41,010 nt of DNA, taken from Suipraeoptans intestinalis (lineage in GTDB: Bacteria > Bacillota > Clostridia > Lachnospirales > Lachnospiraceae). A program made the translations under genes and the position numbers. The DNA is taken from positions 1 through 41,010 of the forward strand of contig NZ_VULY01000038.1 in the NCBI RefSeq assembly GCF_009696485.1, given 5' to 3'. Shown one piece after another: positions 1 to 8,354 of the stretch. Under the pieces are notes generated by a model. It ran no database searches. It worked only from the letters and a program-made list of their open reading frames with translations, and was not told the DNA's origin. How positions within the stretch are numbered: the first letter of the stretch is position 1; every line of letters begins with the position of its first letter.

Positions 1-2065
1 GTAAACCAGAAGGGATAATTTTCGTACAGATTCAGAACCCGGGGAATCCTATGGTGCCTCGCCGTGCTTCCTGTGGGGAAAGCGGTTCATAGTCAAAGTA
101 GCGTTTTAATTTATAATCGAAAAGATTGGGAGGAGTTCTGTCTTTTTCTTTTCCGATTCCCCGCTCACAGCGGTTGCCTGTAATAAAGCGGCGGTTTCCA
201 CTGAACTTGTTAATGGTAAGACGGCAGTTGTTGGTGCACAGCCCGCATTTTGCCATGGAGGTGGAATACTCCAGCCGCTGGATCTCATCGATAGACAGCA
301 TGGTGGTTCCCTCACATTCCACGTAGCGCTCTCTTGCGATCAGGGCGGCGCCAAAAGCGCCCATGATGCCGGCGATGTCCGGACGGATGGCGTGGCAGTC
401 AGCAATTTTTTCAAAGCTTCGCAGAACGGCGTTGTTGTAGAACGTACCGCCCTGGACAACAATGTGGTGTCCCAGTTCGGAAGCATCCGCCACTTTGATC
501 ACCTTAAACAGGGCATTTTGATGACAGAATAGGCCAGTCCGGCAGAAATATCCGACACCTCCGCCCCTTCTTTTTGCGCCTGCTTTACTTTGGAGTTCAT
601 AAAAACGGTACAGCGGGTTCCCAGATCAATAGGATGGTGGGCAAACAAAGCCTCCTGTGCAAAATCCTCCACAGAGTAGTTGAGGGATTTGGCAAAGGTT
701 TCGATGAAAGACCCGCACCCGGCGGAGCAGGCTTCGTTGAGCTGTACGCTGTCTACCGTCTGGTTTTTGATCTTGATACATTTCATATCCTGTCCGCCGA
801 TATCCAGGATGCAGTCCACGCTGGGTTCAAAGAAAGAAGCCGCGTAATAGTGAGAAACTGTTTCCACTTCCCCTTCGTCCAGCAAAAGGGCGGCCTTTAC
901 CAGAGCTTCTCCATATCCGGTGGAGCAGGAGTGGACAATGGACACACCGTCGGGAAGCTGTTGATAGATATCTTTGATGGCGGTGATGGTGGTTCCCAGA
1001 GGATCCCCTTCATTGTTCCGGTAAAAGGAATAGAGCAGAGTGCCGTCTTCCCCCACCAGAGCCACCTTCGTGGTGGTGGAACCGGCGTCGATTCCCAAAA
1101 AGGCCTTCCCGCGGTAAGAGGGGAAGATCCCCGAAGGGCACCTGATGCTTTGCATGGCGAGCAGAAAATTCCTCAAACTCTGCCTGACTGGAAAAGAGAG
1201 GCTCCAGACGGGCCACTTCAAAATCCATCTGAATACGGCCTTTCAGTTGCTGCTGCATCTTCAAAAGCGAAACAGGAGATCCCTCTTTGGCATTTAAGGC
1301 AGAGCCAATCGCGGCGAACAGATGAGAATGAGCGGGAGCGACGATGTGCGCATCATCCAGTTTCAGGGTGCGGACAAAGGCTTCCTTCAATTCTGACAGA
1401 AAATGAAGAGGGCCTCCCAAAAAAGCTACGTGCCCGCGGATGGGTTTCCCGCAGGCAAGACCGCTGATGGTCTGATTGACCACCGCCTGAAAAATAGAAG
1501 CGGCCAGGTCTTCCTTGGAGGCTCCTTCGTTGATCAGGGGCTGGATATCCGATTTGGCAAAAACTCCGCATCTTGCGGCGATCGAGTAAAGGGCCTGATA
1601 ATGTCTGGCGTACTCGTTCAGACCGGAGGCGTCCGTTTGAAGCAGGGAAGCCATCTGATCGATAAAAGAGCCGGTGCCGCCCGCACAGACGCCGTTCATT
1701 CTCTGTTCTACATTACCGCCCTCAAAATAGATGATCTTGGCGTCTTCTCCTCCAAGCTCAATGGCAACGTCCGTCTGAGGAGCCTCATGCTGAAGGGCGG
1801 CAGATACGGCGACCACCTCCTGGACGAAAGGAACCCCCAGATGGTTGGCCAGCGTCAGACCGCCGGACCCGGTAATGACCGGAGAGGCAAGGACGGGACC
1901 CAGTTGATGAACGGCGCGCCCCAAAAGATCCGACAGGGCGGGCTGTATATTTGCAAAATGGCGCTCGTAGTCGGAAAATACAAGCTCCCTGCTGTCGTTT
2001 AAAATGGCTATTTTTACAGTGGTAGAACCAATATCAATTCCTAATGTGTAAGTAACGGAATCCAT
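1..2065 (-). pseudogene. Acyl-CoA dehydratase activase (HgdC/BadF-BcrA type, two ATPase domains plus DUF2229 start), frameshifted, 3' end outside window
   Basis: Large activase related to the ATP-driven electron donor of 2-hydroxyacyl-CoA dehydratases. The first ASKHA ATPase domain starts at the N-terminus (LGIDIGSTTVKIAI) and carries CAGGTGSF. A second begins near base 1100 ([14 protein letters not shown]) and carries DIGGQDMK and CSAGCGSF; the Cys of these two motifs is where HgdC binds its [4Fe-4S] cluster. A Cys-rich stretch (GLCTNNC, then GNRCERG) then opens a DUF2229-like region, and the gene continues past base 1. Family members of this architecture are about 1,400 residues. The frame breaks at three points, all single-base: one G too many at 1120-1123, one T too few at 516-519, and one T too few at 45-47. 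Restoring each gives continuous family sequence (for example IGIPRVLNLYENYPFWF at the left edge). The start ATG (2063-2065) is preceded by AAGGAGAT. Family confident; whether the break is real or a sequence error is open. Confidence 0.85.
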
Positions 2066-2140
2066 AGTTTATCTCCTTGACAGAAGATCCGGAAAAAGCA
2101 TCCAAACCTTCGTGAAATACAATTTCTTTGAACCTAAAAC

Positions 2141-2169
2141 ATTATACGACAGCCCATGAAAAATAACAA
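2141..2169 (-). promoter_or_regulatory. Promoter of the activase gene
   Basis: On the minus strand TTGTTA (2164-2169) and TATAAT (2141-2146) are separated by 17 bases, about 75 bases ahead of the activase ATG. It is one half of a divergent promoter pair. Confidence 0.6.
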
Positions 2170-2178
2170 CTTACAAAA

Positions 2179-2216
2179 CCCATAGAAGTTTTAAAGAATT
2201 GTGAAACTTCTATGGG
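2179..2216. promoter_or_regulatory. Perfect 13-bp inverted repeat between divergent promoters
   Basis: Arms CCCATAGAAGTTT (2179-2191) and AAACTTCTATGGG (2204-2216) pair perfectly around a 12-base spacer. The element lies between the minus-strand promoter (2141-2169) and the plus-strand promoter (2221-2249). It could be an operator for a dimeric regulator or a hairpin. There is no convincing T-tract on the plus side and only TTTT on the minus side, so a terminator is less likely. Confidence 0.6.
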
Positions 2217-2220
2217 ATAT

Positions 2221-2249
2221 TTGACAAACATAGGGGGAAACGGTAGAAT
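2221..2249 (+). promoter_or_regulatory. Promoter of the rhomboid-like gene (and probably pyk)
   Basis: TTGACA (2221-2226), a 17-base spacer and TAGAAT (2244-2249), about 45 bases before the GTG at 2294. Confidence 0.7.
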
Positions 2250-2293
2250 GATTGTATAAAAAGAGAAACATTGGAAGGAGCAAGAACTGCGAA

Positions 2294-3119
2294 GTGGATA
2301 AGCTGGAGCGTAAATTTGGCAGATATGCCATTAAAAATTAATGTACTATGTGATCATTCTTTATGGAGTGGGATTTGTTTTGAATTTGATCAATCCCACA
2401 TTTTATATGCAATATTTGAGCCTGGATGCCAGGGCGATTCTGCACGGACAGGTGTGGAGGATCTTTACCTTCATCATACAGCCGCCGTCGTCCAGTCCCA
2501 TCTGGATGGCGCTGGCTCTGTATGTCTATTACATGATCGGAAGCCAGTTGGAGCAGGCTATGGGGGCTTTTCGGTTTAACCTGTATTTCTTTACGGGGAT
2601 CCTGCTGCATGCAGCGTCCGCCGTTATAGTCTACCTGATGACGGGAAATGTGCTGCTAATGAGTACCTGGTACCTGAACATGTCGTTGTTCCTGCTGTTT
2701 GCAGCGATTTATCCCAATGTGAGATTTTTGCTGTTTTTTGTCGTGCCTGTGGAGGCGAAGTACCTAGCCCTGCTGGACGGAGTTTATTTTTGATCGCCAT
2801 CGTGCAGGCATTCAGAGGAATAGAAGGATTGCCGGCGGGGGTGGCGGCAGGCGTTTCACTGTTCAACTTCTTTCTTTTCTTCTTCGGGTTCAGGAAAATG
2901 CGGCCGTATTCGCCCAGGGAGATCTACCGGAAAAATGTGTATAAAAAGAAGGTACGAAAAGAAGTGCAGTACGAAGACGGAGCCAGACATAAGTGCTGCG
3001 TCTGCGGCAGGACAGATATCACCAATCCGGAGCTGGAGTTCCGTTACTGCTCCAAGTGTGCCGGAGACAGAGAGTACTGCCAGGATCATCTGTTTACGCA
3101 TGTACATGTAAAAGAATAG
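2294..3119 (+). pseudogene. Rhomboid-fold membrane protein with C-terminal zinc-ribbon-like tail, frameshifted
   Basis: Reconstructed protein of about 275 residues. It starts at GTG 2294 (reading M-DKLERKFGRYAIKN), with an AAGGAG upstream at slightly long spacing. About six hydrophobic segments follow in the pattern of a rhomboid fold (HGQVWRIFTFIIQP near the first; GSQLEQAMGAFRFN between later ones). Where an active rhomboid carries GxSG the sequence is LLMSTWYLNMS, so a catalytic serine motif is not evident. The C-terminus is cytosolic-looking and Cys/His-rich (KCCVCGRTD, YCSKCAGDREYCQDH), a likely zinc ribbon. The frame breaks at 2338-2339 (one T short) and 2787-2791 (T5 instead of T6); both corrections give continuous sequence. 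pyk follows 44 bases on, so co-transcription is likely. Substrate and role unknown. Confidence 0.7.
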
Positions 3120-3163
3120 AAAACAGGAAGAGAATTACCAGGAAACAGGAAGAGGGGTATCAC

Positions 3164-4600
3164 ATGAAAAAAACAAAGATCGTTTGTACGATGGGACCAA
3201 ATACCAACGAGGCATCTATGATGCGGGAACTGGTGCGTCACGGCATGGACATTGCCAGATTCAATTTCTCTCATGGAGATCATGCAGAGCAGAAGGCGCG
3301 GATGGATCTGCTGAAAAAAATCCGGGAGGAAGAAGGAAAGCCTGTGGCGATCCTGCTGGATACAAAGGGTCCGGAGATCCGCACAGGTCTTTTGAAAGAC
3401 GGAAAAAAGGTATGGCTGGAGCCGGGAAATCTTTTCACTTTGACGACGAAGGAAGTAGAAGGAGATGAAAAAAGAGTCTCCATCAGCTATACAGGCTTGG
3501 TGGAAGATGTGCAGCACGGCAGCACGATCCTGATCGATGACGGATTGATCGGTCTGGAGGTCGTGGAAAAAAAAGAAGAAGAGATCGTCTGTACCGTTAT
3601 AAACGGAGGCGAGCTGGGAGAAAGAAAGGGCGTCAATGTACCGAACGTGCCGGTGCGCCTTCCTGCGATCACAGAGAAAGACAGGGCGGACATCCGCTTT
3701 GGCGTGGAGCAGAAGATTGATTTTATTGCGGCGTCTTTTGTCAGAAATGCAGAATGTATTCTGGAGATCAAGGCGTTCTTGAAAGAATGCAAGTCTCCTT
3801 TTATTCCGATCATTGCCAAGATTGAAAATGCAGAAGGAATCAAAAATATCGACGAGATCATCCGGTGTGCGGACGGGATCATGATCGCCAGGGGAGATCT
3901 GGGAGTGGAGATCCCGGCGGAGGAAGTACCTTACCTGCAGAAGATGATCATCCAGAAATGTAACAGCAATTACAAGCCGGTGATCACAGCCACGCAGATG
4001 CTGGATTCCATGATGCGGAATCCGCGTCCTACAAGAGCGGAAGTCACAGACGTGGCCAATGCGGTTTATGACGGAACCGATGCGGTCATGCTGTCCGGAG
4101 AGACCGCGCAGGGAAAATATCCGCTGGAGAGTCTGCAGATGATGGTGCATATCGTGGAAAATACAGAAGAACACCTGGATCATGAGACGCTTTTGAAAAG
4201 GGCAGAGAAAAACTATCTGAAAAGCACCTCCTGTGCTCTGGGATTTGCGACGGTGACGACGGCGGGAAGTTTGAACGCCAAATGTATCATTACGCCTACG
4301 GTATCGGGAGCAACGGCAAGAGTCGTGTCCAAGTTTAAGCCTCCGATGGATATTATAGGGGTCACGCCCAACGAAGAAACCTTACGGAGGATGCAGATCT
4401 ACTGGGGGGTTCGTCCGCTGAAATCCATTGAATTCCAGACGACGGAAGACATCTGCAGCGGGGCCATTGATCTGGCATGTGCGAAACAGATGGCAGAGTC
4501 GGGAGATATCATCGTGCTGACGGCAGGGATCCCGTCACCCAACGTAAAGGCACAAAGAGAAGGCGTCAGCAATATCATGCAGATTGCTGTAGTAGATTAG
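3164..4600 (+). CDS. pyk: Pyruvate kinase
   Basis: Transfers phosphate from phosphoenolpyruvate to ADP in the last step of glycolysis; cytosolic. The 478-residue length fits the form without the extra C-terminal PEP-utiliser domain seen in Bacillus. Visible signatures: IVCTMGPNT at the N-terminus, ARFNFSHG (about residue 30), ILLDTKGPEIRTG, the Mg2+/substrate loop ARGDLGVEIP (about 242), TATQMLDSM (about 276) and MLSGETAQG (about 309), then the C-terminal allosteric domain. The ATG at 3164 follows GAAGAGGGG; longer upstream frames have no ribosome binding site and lack family sequence. It lies 44 bases after the rhomboid-like gene and ends in a strong hairpin, so it is probably the last gene of that unit. 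Confidence 0.97.
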   Translation: MKKTKIVCTMGPNTNEASMMRELVRHGMDIARFNFSHGDHAEQKARMDLLKKIREEEGKPVAILLDTKGPEIRTGLLKDGKKVWLEPGNLFTLTTKEVEGDEKRVSISYTGLVEDVQHGSTILIDDGLIGLEVVEKKEEEIVCTVINGGELGERKGVNVPNVPVRLPAITEKDRADIRFGVEQKIDFIAASFVRNAECILEIKAFLKECKSPFIPIIAKIENAEGIKNIDEIIRCADGIMIARGDLGVEIPAEEVPYLQKMIIQKCNSNYKPVITATQMLDSMMRNPRPTRAEVTDVANAVYDGTDAVMLSGETAQGKYPLESLQMMVHIVENTEEHLDHETLLKRAEKNYLKSTSCALGFATVTTAGSLNAKCIITPTVSGATARVVSKFKPPMDIIGVTPNEETLRRMQIYWGVRPLKSIEFQTTEDICSGAIDLACAKQMAESGDIIVLTAGIPSPNVKAQREGVSNIMQIAVVD

Positions 4601-4604
4601 ACAG

Positions 4605-4660
4605 AAAAAAGGTGCACTGCACCGCTGGAGAGTATCAGTGGTGTGGCGGCATCTTTTTTT
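4605..4660 (+). terminator. Terminator after pyk
   Basis: The outer stem AAAAAAGGTGC pairs with GCATCTTTTTT (one G-U). The inner stem CACCGCTG pairs with CAGTGGTG (one G-U) across an internal loop. The 3' strand ends in a run of seven T (4654-4660). It starts 5 bases after the pyk stop codon. Confidence 0.7.
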
Positions 4661-4758
4661 GTAGAAAAAGCACAGAAAAGGGGATTGTCGTGGAAGGGGG
4701 ATGGTGAAGCGATGTGTCCTGCCGGCAGGAAAGAAACGGTCTGTTTTGAGAAGGATTC

Positions 4759-4787
4759 TTGACAGAGAGAGGGAAGAGGTATATAGT
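4759..4787 (+). promoter_or_regulatory. Promoter of the TrmB-like regulator / lysA unit
   Basis: TTGACA (4759-4764), a 17-base spacer, TATAGT (4782-4787). Just downstream AGTACT and AGTAC form an interrupted inverted repeat (about 4787-4815) that could be an autoregulatory site; that part is inference. Confidence 0.7.
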
Positions 4788-4828
4788 AGTACTTGAGAGA
4801 AACACTAAATAGTACAGGAGGTGGCAGA

Positions 4829-5536
4829 GTGGAGACGACATCATTTGCTGAAAGACTGATGGAATTTGGTCTGACAAGGCAGGAGGCCTGCATTTACCAA
4901 TGTATTTTGGAGGAAGGAAAGGTAACGGGGTACGAGGTGGCAAAGCAGACCGGGATTTCCAGGTCCAACGCATACAATGCACTGGCCAACATGCAGGAAA
5001 AGGGAGCGGTGTATCTTCTGGAGGAAGGAACAGCCAGAAAGTACGTTCCGGTTCCGTTGGAAGAGTTTTGTAAAAACCGTATCCGGAGACTGGAAGAGGC
5101 GAAAAAATGGCTCTCTCTGCGTGCGCCTAAGGAGCGGGAAGAAGCAGAGGGCTATATTACGATAGAAGGCGGAAAAAATATCCTGAACAAGATCCGCAAC
5201 CTTTTGGAGGAAGTGGAGGAGAGAGTCTATATCAGTTGTACCAGAAATTATCTTTTACTGATGGTCAGGGAATTGGAGGCGCTGCAGGCCGCCGGGAAAA
5301 AGGTTGTGATCATCACGGACCGGCCGGTTACCTTCAAAAATGCCAGAGTATATGTAGGCAGGGACAGAGGAATGCAGATAGGGGTTATTTCGGATTCCCG
5401 CTATGTGATCACAGGAGAGTATGGAGAGGGAAGTATGAACACCGCCTTGTATTCCGGGCAGAAGAACTTTGTGGAGCTGTATAAGACGGCTTTGTCCAAT
5501 GAGATAGAGCTGCTGACATTGAAAGAGGAGAACTGA
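4829..5536 (+). CDS. TrmB-family transcriptional regulator
   Basis: A 235-residue protein with an N-terminal winged helix (about residues 8-75; LTRQEACIYQCILEE, then YEVAKQTGISRSNAYNAL as recognition region). The C-terminal half resembles the phospholipase-D-like effector domain of TrmB regulators (VYISCTRNYLL, then KVVIITDRPV). GTG 4829 is chosen because GGAGG lies 7 bases upstream; an in-frame ATG at 4793 lacks a site. TrmB regulators classically sense sugars. Here the gene precedes a LysA-type decarboxylase with a single base between stop and start, so regulation of that enzyme is the natural guess. The ligand is unknown. Confidence 0.85.
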   Translation: METTSFAERLMEFGLTRQEACIYQCILEEGKVTGYEVAKQTGISRSNAYNALANMQEKGAVYLLEEGTARKYVPVPLEEFCKNRIRRLEEAKKWLSLRAPKEREEAEGYITIEGGKNILNKIRNLLEEVEERVYISCTRNYLLLMVRELEALQAAGKKVVIITDRPVTFKNARVYVGRDRGMQIGVISDSRYVITGEYGEGSMNTALYSGQKNFVELYKTALSNEIELLTLKEEN

Positions 5537-5537
5537 C

Positions 5538-6812
5538 ATGAAAAAAACACCGTTTGTAACAAAAGAACAACTGGAAAAGATCGTAGAGCAGTATCCCACT
5601 CCTTTTCATCTGTATGATGAAAAAGGGATCCGTGAAAATATAAAAGCGCTGAAGGAGGCGTTTGCCTGGAACCGGGGATACAAGGAATATTTTGCCGTGA
5701 AGGCTACGCCCAATCCGTTTTTGATCGGGATTCTGAGGGAGTACGGCTGCGGCTGTGACTGTGCATCCTATTCGGAGTTGTTGCTTTCCGAAGCCATGGG
5801 GATCGGCGGAAGGGATATTATGTTTTCTTCCAATGATACGCCGGCGCAGGAGTTTGTGTACGCAGACCGGCTGGGCGCCATCATCAACCTGGACGACATT
5901 TCCCACATTGACTGCCTGGAAAAAGCCATCGGCAAAATTCCGGAAGTGATCAGCTGCCGTTATAATCCGGGCGGGCTGTTCCAGATCAGCAACGACATCA
6001 TGGACAATCCGGGAGACGCCAAGTACGGGATGACGACAGACCAGATGTTTGAAGCGTTTCAGATCCTGAAAGAAAAGGGAGCGAAGGAATTCGGAATCCA
6101 TGCCTTCCTGGCAAGTAATACCGTTACAAATGCATATTACCCCATGCTGGCAAAAGTTCTGTTTGAACTGGCTGTTCGCCTGAAGAAGGAGACAGGCGTC
6201 CATATCGGGTTTATCAATCTGTCGGGAGGGATCGGTATTCCTTATCGTCCGGAACAGGAGGCCAATGATATCCGGGTGATCGGAGAAGAAGTCAGGAAGG
6301 TATACGAGGAAGTTCTGGTGCCGGAAGGGATGGGAGATGTGGCGATCTACACGGAGCTGGGGCGTTTTATGATGGGGCCTTACGGTCATCTGGTTACAAA
6401 GGCGATCCATGAAAAGCATACGCACAAAGACTATATCGGAGTGGACGCGTGCGCCGTAAACCTGATGCGTCCGGCCATGTACGGGGCGTATCATCATATT
6501 ACCGTGATGGGGAAGGAAGAGGAGCCCTGCACCTGCAAGTACGATGTTACGGGATCTTTGTGCGAGAATAATGACAAGTTTGCCATTGACCGGATGCTGC
6601 CAAAGGTCGAAACAGGAGATTTTCTGGTGATCCATGACACGGGAGCACACGGATATTCTATGGGATACAATTACAACGGAAAGCTGAAATCTGCGGAAGT
6701 TCTGCTGAAAACAGATGGAACGACAGAGCTGATCAGAAGAGCAGAGACACCGGCCGATTATTTTGCTACATTGGATCTGTTTCCCATTGGAGAAAAGCTT
6801 TGTAAAAAATAG
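5538..6812 (+). CDS. lysA: Diaminopimelate decarboxylase-family PLP enzyme (LysA type)
   Basis: Fold-type III PLP decarboxylase of 424 residues. The expected reaction is meso-diaminopimelate to L-lysine, the last lysine step. The PLP lysine sits in YFAVKATPN (about K55). Further landmarks are NLSGGIGIPYRP (about 228, phosphate-binding Gly loop), ELGRFMMGPYG (about 274, where classical enzymes read EPGR), GSLCENNDKF (about 341, in place of the usual CESGD) and DTGAHGYSMGYNYNG (about 368). These variant motifs match a divergent DapDC branch common in Clostridia. Another L- or D-amino acid substrate, such as ornithine or arginine derivatives, cannot be excluded. It is translated from TGACATG, tightly coupled to the TrmB-type regulator. 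Confidence 0.85.
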   Translation: MKKTPFVTKEQLEKIVEQYPTPFHLYDEKGIRENIKALKEAFAWNRGYKEYFAVKATPNPFLIGILREYGCGCDCASYSELLLSEAMGIGGRDIMFSSNDTPAQEFVYADRLGAIINLDDISHIDCLEKAIGKIPEVISCRYNPGGLFQISNDIMDNPGDAKYGMTTDQMFEAFQILKEKGAKEFGIHAFLASNTVTNAYYPMLAKVLFELAVRLKKETGVHIGFINLSGGIGIPYRPEQEANDIRVIGEEVRKVYEEVLVPEGMGDVAIYTELGRFMMGPYGHLVTKAIHEKHTHKDYIGVDACAVNLMRPAMYGAYHHITVMGKEEEPCTCKYDVTGSLCENNDKFAIDRMLPKVETGDFLVIHDTGAHGYSMGYNYNGKLKSAEVLLKTDGTTELIRRAETPADYFATLDLFPIGEKLCKK

Positions 6813-6997
6813 GATCTCAGAAATGGTTTTGCAATACACCCTGAAGAAGCAAAGAAGAAATAAAATCCTTACTGGATAAGGAAGGAAAGGGCAAGCAGAA
6901 AGGGCGGTGGACTTGCCGAAGCCACCCTTCTGTTAAGGAAAGTATGTACTATTTCTAAAAAAAGAGGAAATTAAAAAATATAGCAGGAGGGAAAGGA

Positions 6998-7198
6998 ATG
7001 GAAAGAGAAAAAACGAGTGAATTTGACCAAATCAAATATCAAAATGAATATAACAAGAAAAAGTATGACAAAGTAAGCTTAATGCTACCAAAAGGAGAAA
7101 AAGAAACAGTAAAAAAAGCAGCACAACTGGAAGGAAAAAGCATGAATGAATTTATCGTAGAGGCGGTTTACGAAAAAATGGGAAAAGAACGTAAGTAA
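6998..7198 (+). CDS. Small ribbon-helix-helix (Arc-like) protein
   Basis: A 66-residue basic protein preceded by AGGAGGG. After a charged N-terminus, KVSLMLPKGEKETVKKAA and then GKSMNEFIVEAVYEKM follow the beta-helix-helix pattern of Arc/MetJ-type DNA-binding proteins, as found in small antitoxins and orphan regulators. No toxin partner lies beside it. The next gene is the oppositely oriented tRNA-Leu. The target is unknown. Confidence 0.65.
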   Translation: MEREKTSEFDQIKYQNEYNKKKYDKVSLMLPKGEKETVKKAAQLEGKSMNEFIVEAVYEKMGKERK

Positions 7199-7284
7199 AC
7201 GGGAAATGATATGATATATGTTATGGGGCAAAAATGGGGCGAAAAAGTGGAAGCTGACGGCTGAAAACGGATGAAAGAAAACAG

Positions 7285-7329
7285 AAGAAGAGCCAAAACT
7301 CTTGATATTTAAGGGCTTTGGCTCTTCTT
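7285..7329 (-). terminator. Terminator downstream of tRNA-Leu
   Basis: A perfect 13-bp inverted repeat, AAGAAGAGCCAAA (7285-7297) and TTTGGCTCTTCTT (7317-7329). Read on the minus strand it lies 24 bases past the tRNA 3' end and is followed by a T-rich stretch (CTGTTTTCTTTC). The direction fits termination of the tRNA transcript. Confidence 0.8.
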
Positions 7330-7352
7330 GAAGTCATACGATCCATAAAGAC

Positions 7353-7435
7353 TGCGGATGATGGGACTTGAACCCATACGAGGTCACCCCCGCAAGATTT
7401 TGAGTCTTGTGCGTCTGCCATTCCGCCACATCCGC
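7353..7435 (-). tRNA. tRNA-Leu (anticodon CAA)
   Basis: Minus strand. The acceptor stem GCGGATG (7429-7435) pairs with CATCCGC (7354-7360), with discriminator A at 7353. The D-arm begins TGGCGGAATGGCAGACGC, the anticodon loop is CTCAAAA with CAA at 7400-7402, there is a long variable arm as in class II tRNAs, and the T-loop is GGTTCAAGTCC. CCA is not encoded. It reads the UUG codon. Confidence 0.97.
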
Positions 7436-7460
7436 CAATATGTTCACAACAACACGGACA

Positions 7461-7489
7461 ATTATATAATCAAAAAAATGAAATGTCAA
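7461..7489 (-). promoter_or_regulatory. Promoter of tRNA-Leu
   Basis: Full-consensus sites on the minus strand, TTGACA (7484-7489), 17 bases, TATAAT (7461-7466), about 26 bases upstream of the tRNA 5' end. Confidence 0.9.
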
Positions 7490-7493
7490 TGGC

Positions 7494-7510
7494 TGGGTAA
7501 AAATTTTCTT
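7494..7510. repeat. Left copy of 17-bp direct repeat flanking the AT-rich island
   Basis: TGGGTAAAAATTTTCTT occurs here and again, same orientation, at 11634-11650. This copy sits just beyond the tRNA-Leu promoter; the other lies just ahead of polA. The DNA between is visibly AT-richer than the flanks and contains mobile-element debris. The pair is therefore a candidate attL/attR or target-site duplication. Confidence 0.65.
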
Positions 7511-8354
7511 AAAAAACCATCAGAATTGCATATATTCTTGTGATTTTTCCTGTCATATCTGCGCTCTGTAATGATTTTATTTTTTTTAAATGCTTATAAA
7601 TGTGGAAGTTGGAATGGCAAACTTAGAGTAAAATTATAGTTGGCAAAAATTAAAAGGAAGAGGCCGAAACCTCTTCCAAATCATACAGACTTAACTTAGT
7701 ATTTATTTTGCGAAGAATATATACAAAGGAACTGTATGATGAATCTTATGGTAGACGAAAATGGTATAACTTTCAAGGAGAATTCCTGTTTTTGAAAAAG
7801 AGAAGATGGAAGAGATAAAAGGTGATATTCTTCAAGCCGGGCAGGTCAAAAAGAAGGTCGGAACAGGATACATCTATCCTGCTACAGGACATGTAGTTGG
7901 ACTTGATACGGAAACAAGGGGAACTCGAAGAAAACTGCTTTCAATGGCAGGTTTTTGATACAGAACGGACAGGTGGAAACTACCCGCAAAAGACGAGAGC
8001 AACTAGAAAACATAGTGTGGCCAGACGCTCAGAGCTCACTTCAGTGGGTTTCAGTGAGTATTAGTTAATCTGAATGATAGATTTGCCAACGATTACTTGA
8101 CAGTAACCAGAACTTCGGTTCTGCCTATTGTGATTTCTGAAGTGTAGTGAATATGGTATAATAAGGTTAAGCAGAAAGAAGTTTGATAAATTTAGATTGA
8201 CCTAAGGTCAAGAAGGCATTTGGAACATTTAGTTATATACATTCCTGTTTGTCACGACAATGCATTGTACTGGCTATACAAAAAGATGTACAGGAACCAG
8301 TAGATAATAGAATAAAGAACGGAAAGAATATAAAAAATAATATGAGGTGATTAT
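7511..8354. other. Intergenic stretch with decayed mobile-element sequence
   Basis: No complete gene. An 8-bp hairpin (GGAAGAGG/CCTCTTCC, 7656-7677) with T-rich sequence on its minus-strand side could be an old terminator. Two open stretches look like remnants of lost genes. One, about 7794-7960, reads KMEEIKGDILQAGQVKKKVG and on to a stop. The other, about 7955-8070, is in another frame and reads LIQNGQVETTRKRREQLEN. Neither has a start signal, and I do not recognise the parent family. A UUCG hairpin (CAGAAC-TTCG-GTTCTG, 8108-8123) and a TATAAT-like box (8157-8162) follow. Confidence 0.5.
8197..8211. promoter_or_regulatory. Palindrome upstream of the DUF6037-like gene
   Basis: TTGACCT-A-AGGTCAA, 7-bp arms around one base, 144 bases ahead of the gene at 8355. 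It is a plausible operator for a dimeric repressor; no regulator in the island can be assigned to it. Confidence 0.4.

Noticed and set aside
4611..4623. Perfect palindrome GGTGCACTGCACC as an operator.
   Set aside because: It is part of the pyk terminator arms and lies well upstream of the next promoter.
5409..6839. Long minus-strand reading frame opposite the LysA gene (and similar long frames opposite pyk, polA, the citrate synthase gene and icd).
   Set aside because: These are antisense shadows of real genes, with no ribosome binding sites and no recognisable protein sequence.
6895..6945. Hairpin CAGAA/TTCTG with GGTGG/CCACC after lysA as a terminator.
   Set aside because: Large internal bulge and no T-run on either strand; too weak to annotate.
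7353..7435. tRNA-Leu as the attachment site of the island.
   Set aside because: The repeated 17-mer is outside the tRNA, beyond its promoter, and no second copy of the tRNA 3' end was seen at the other boundary.
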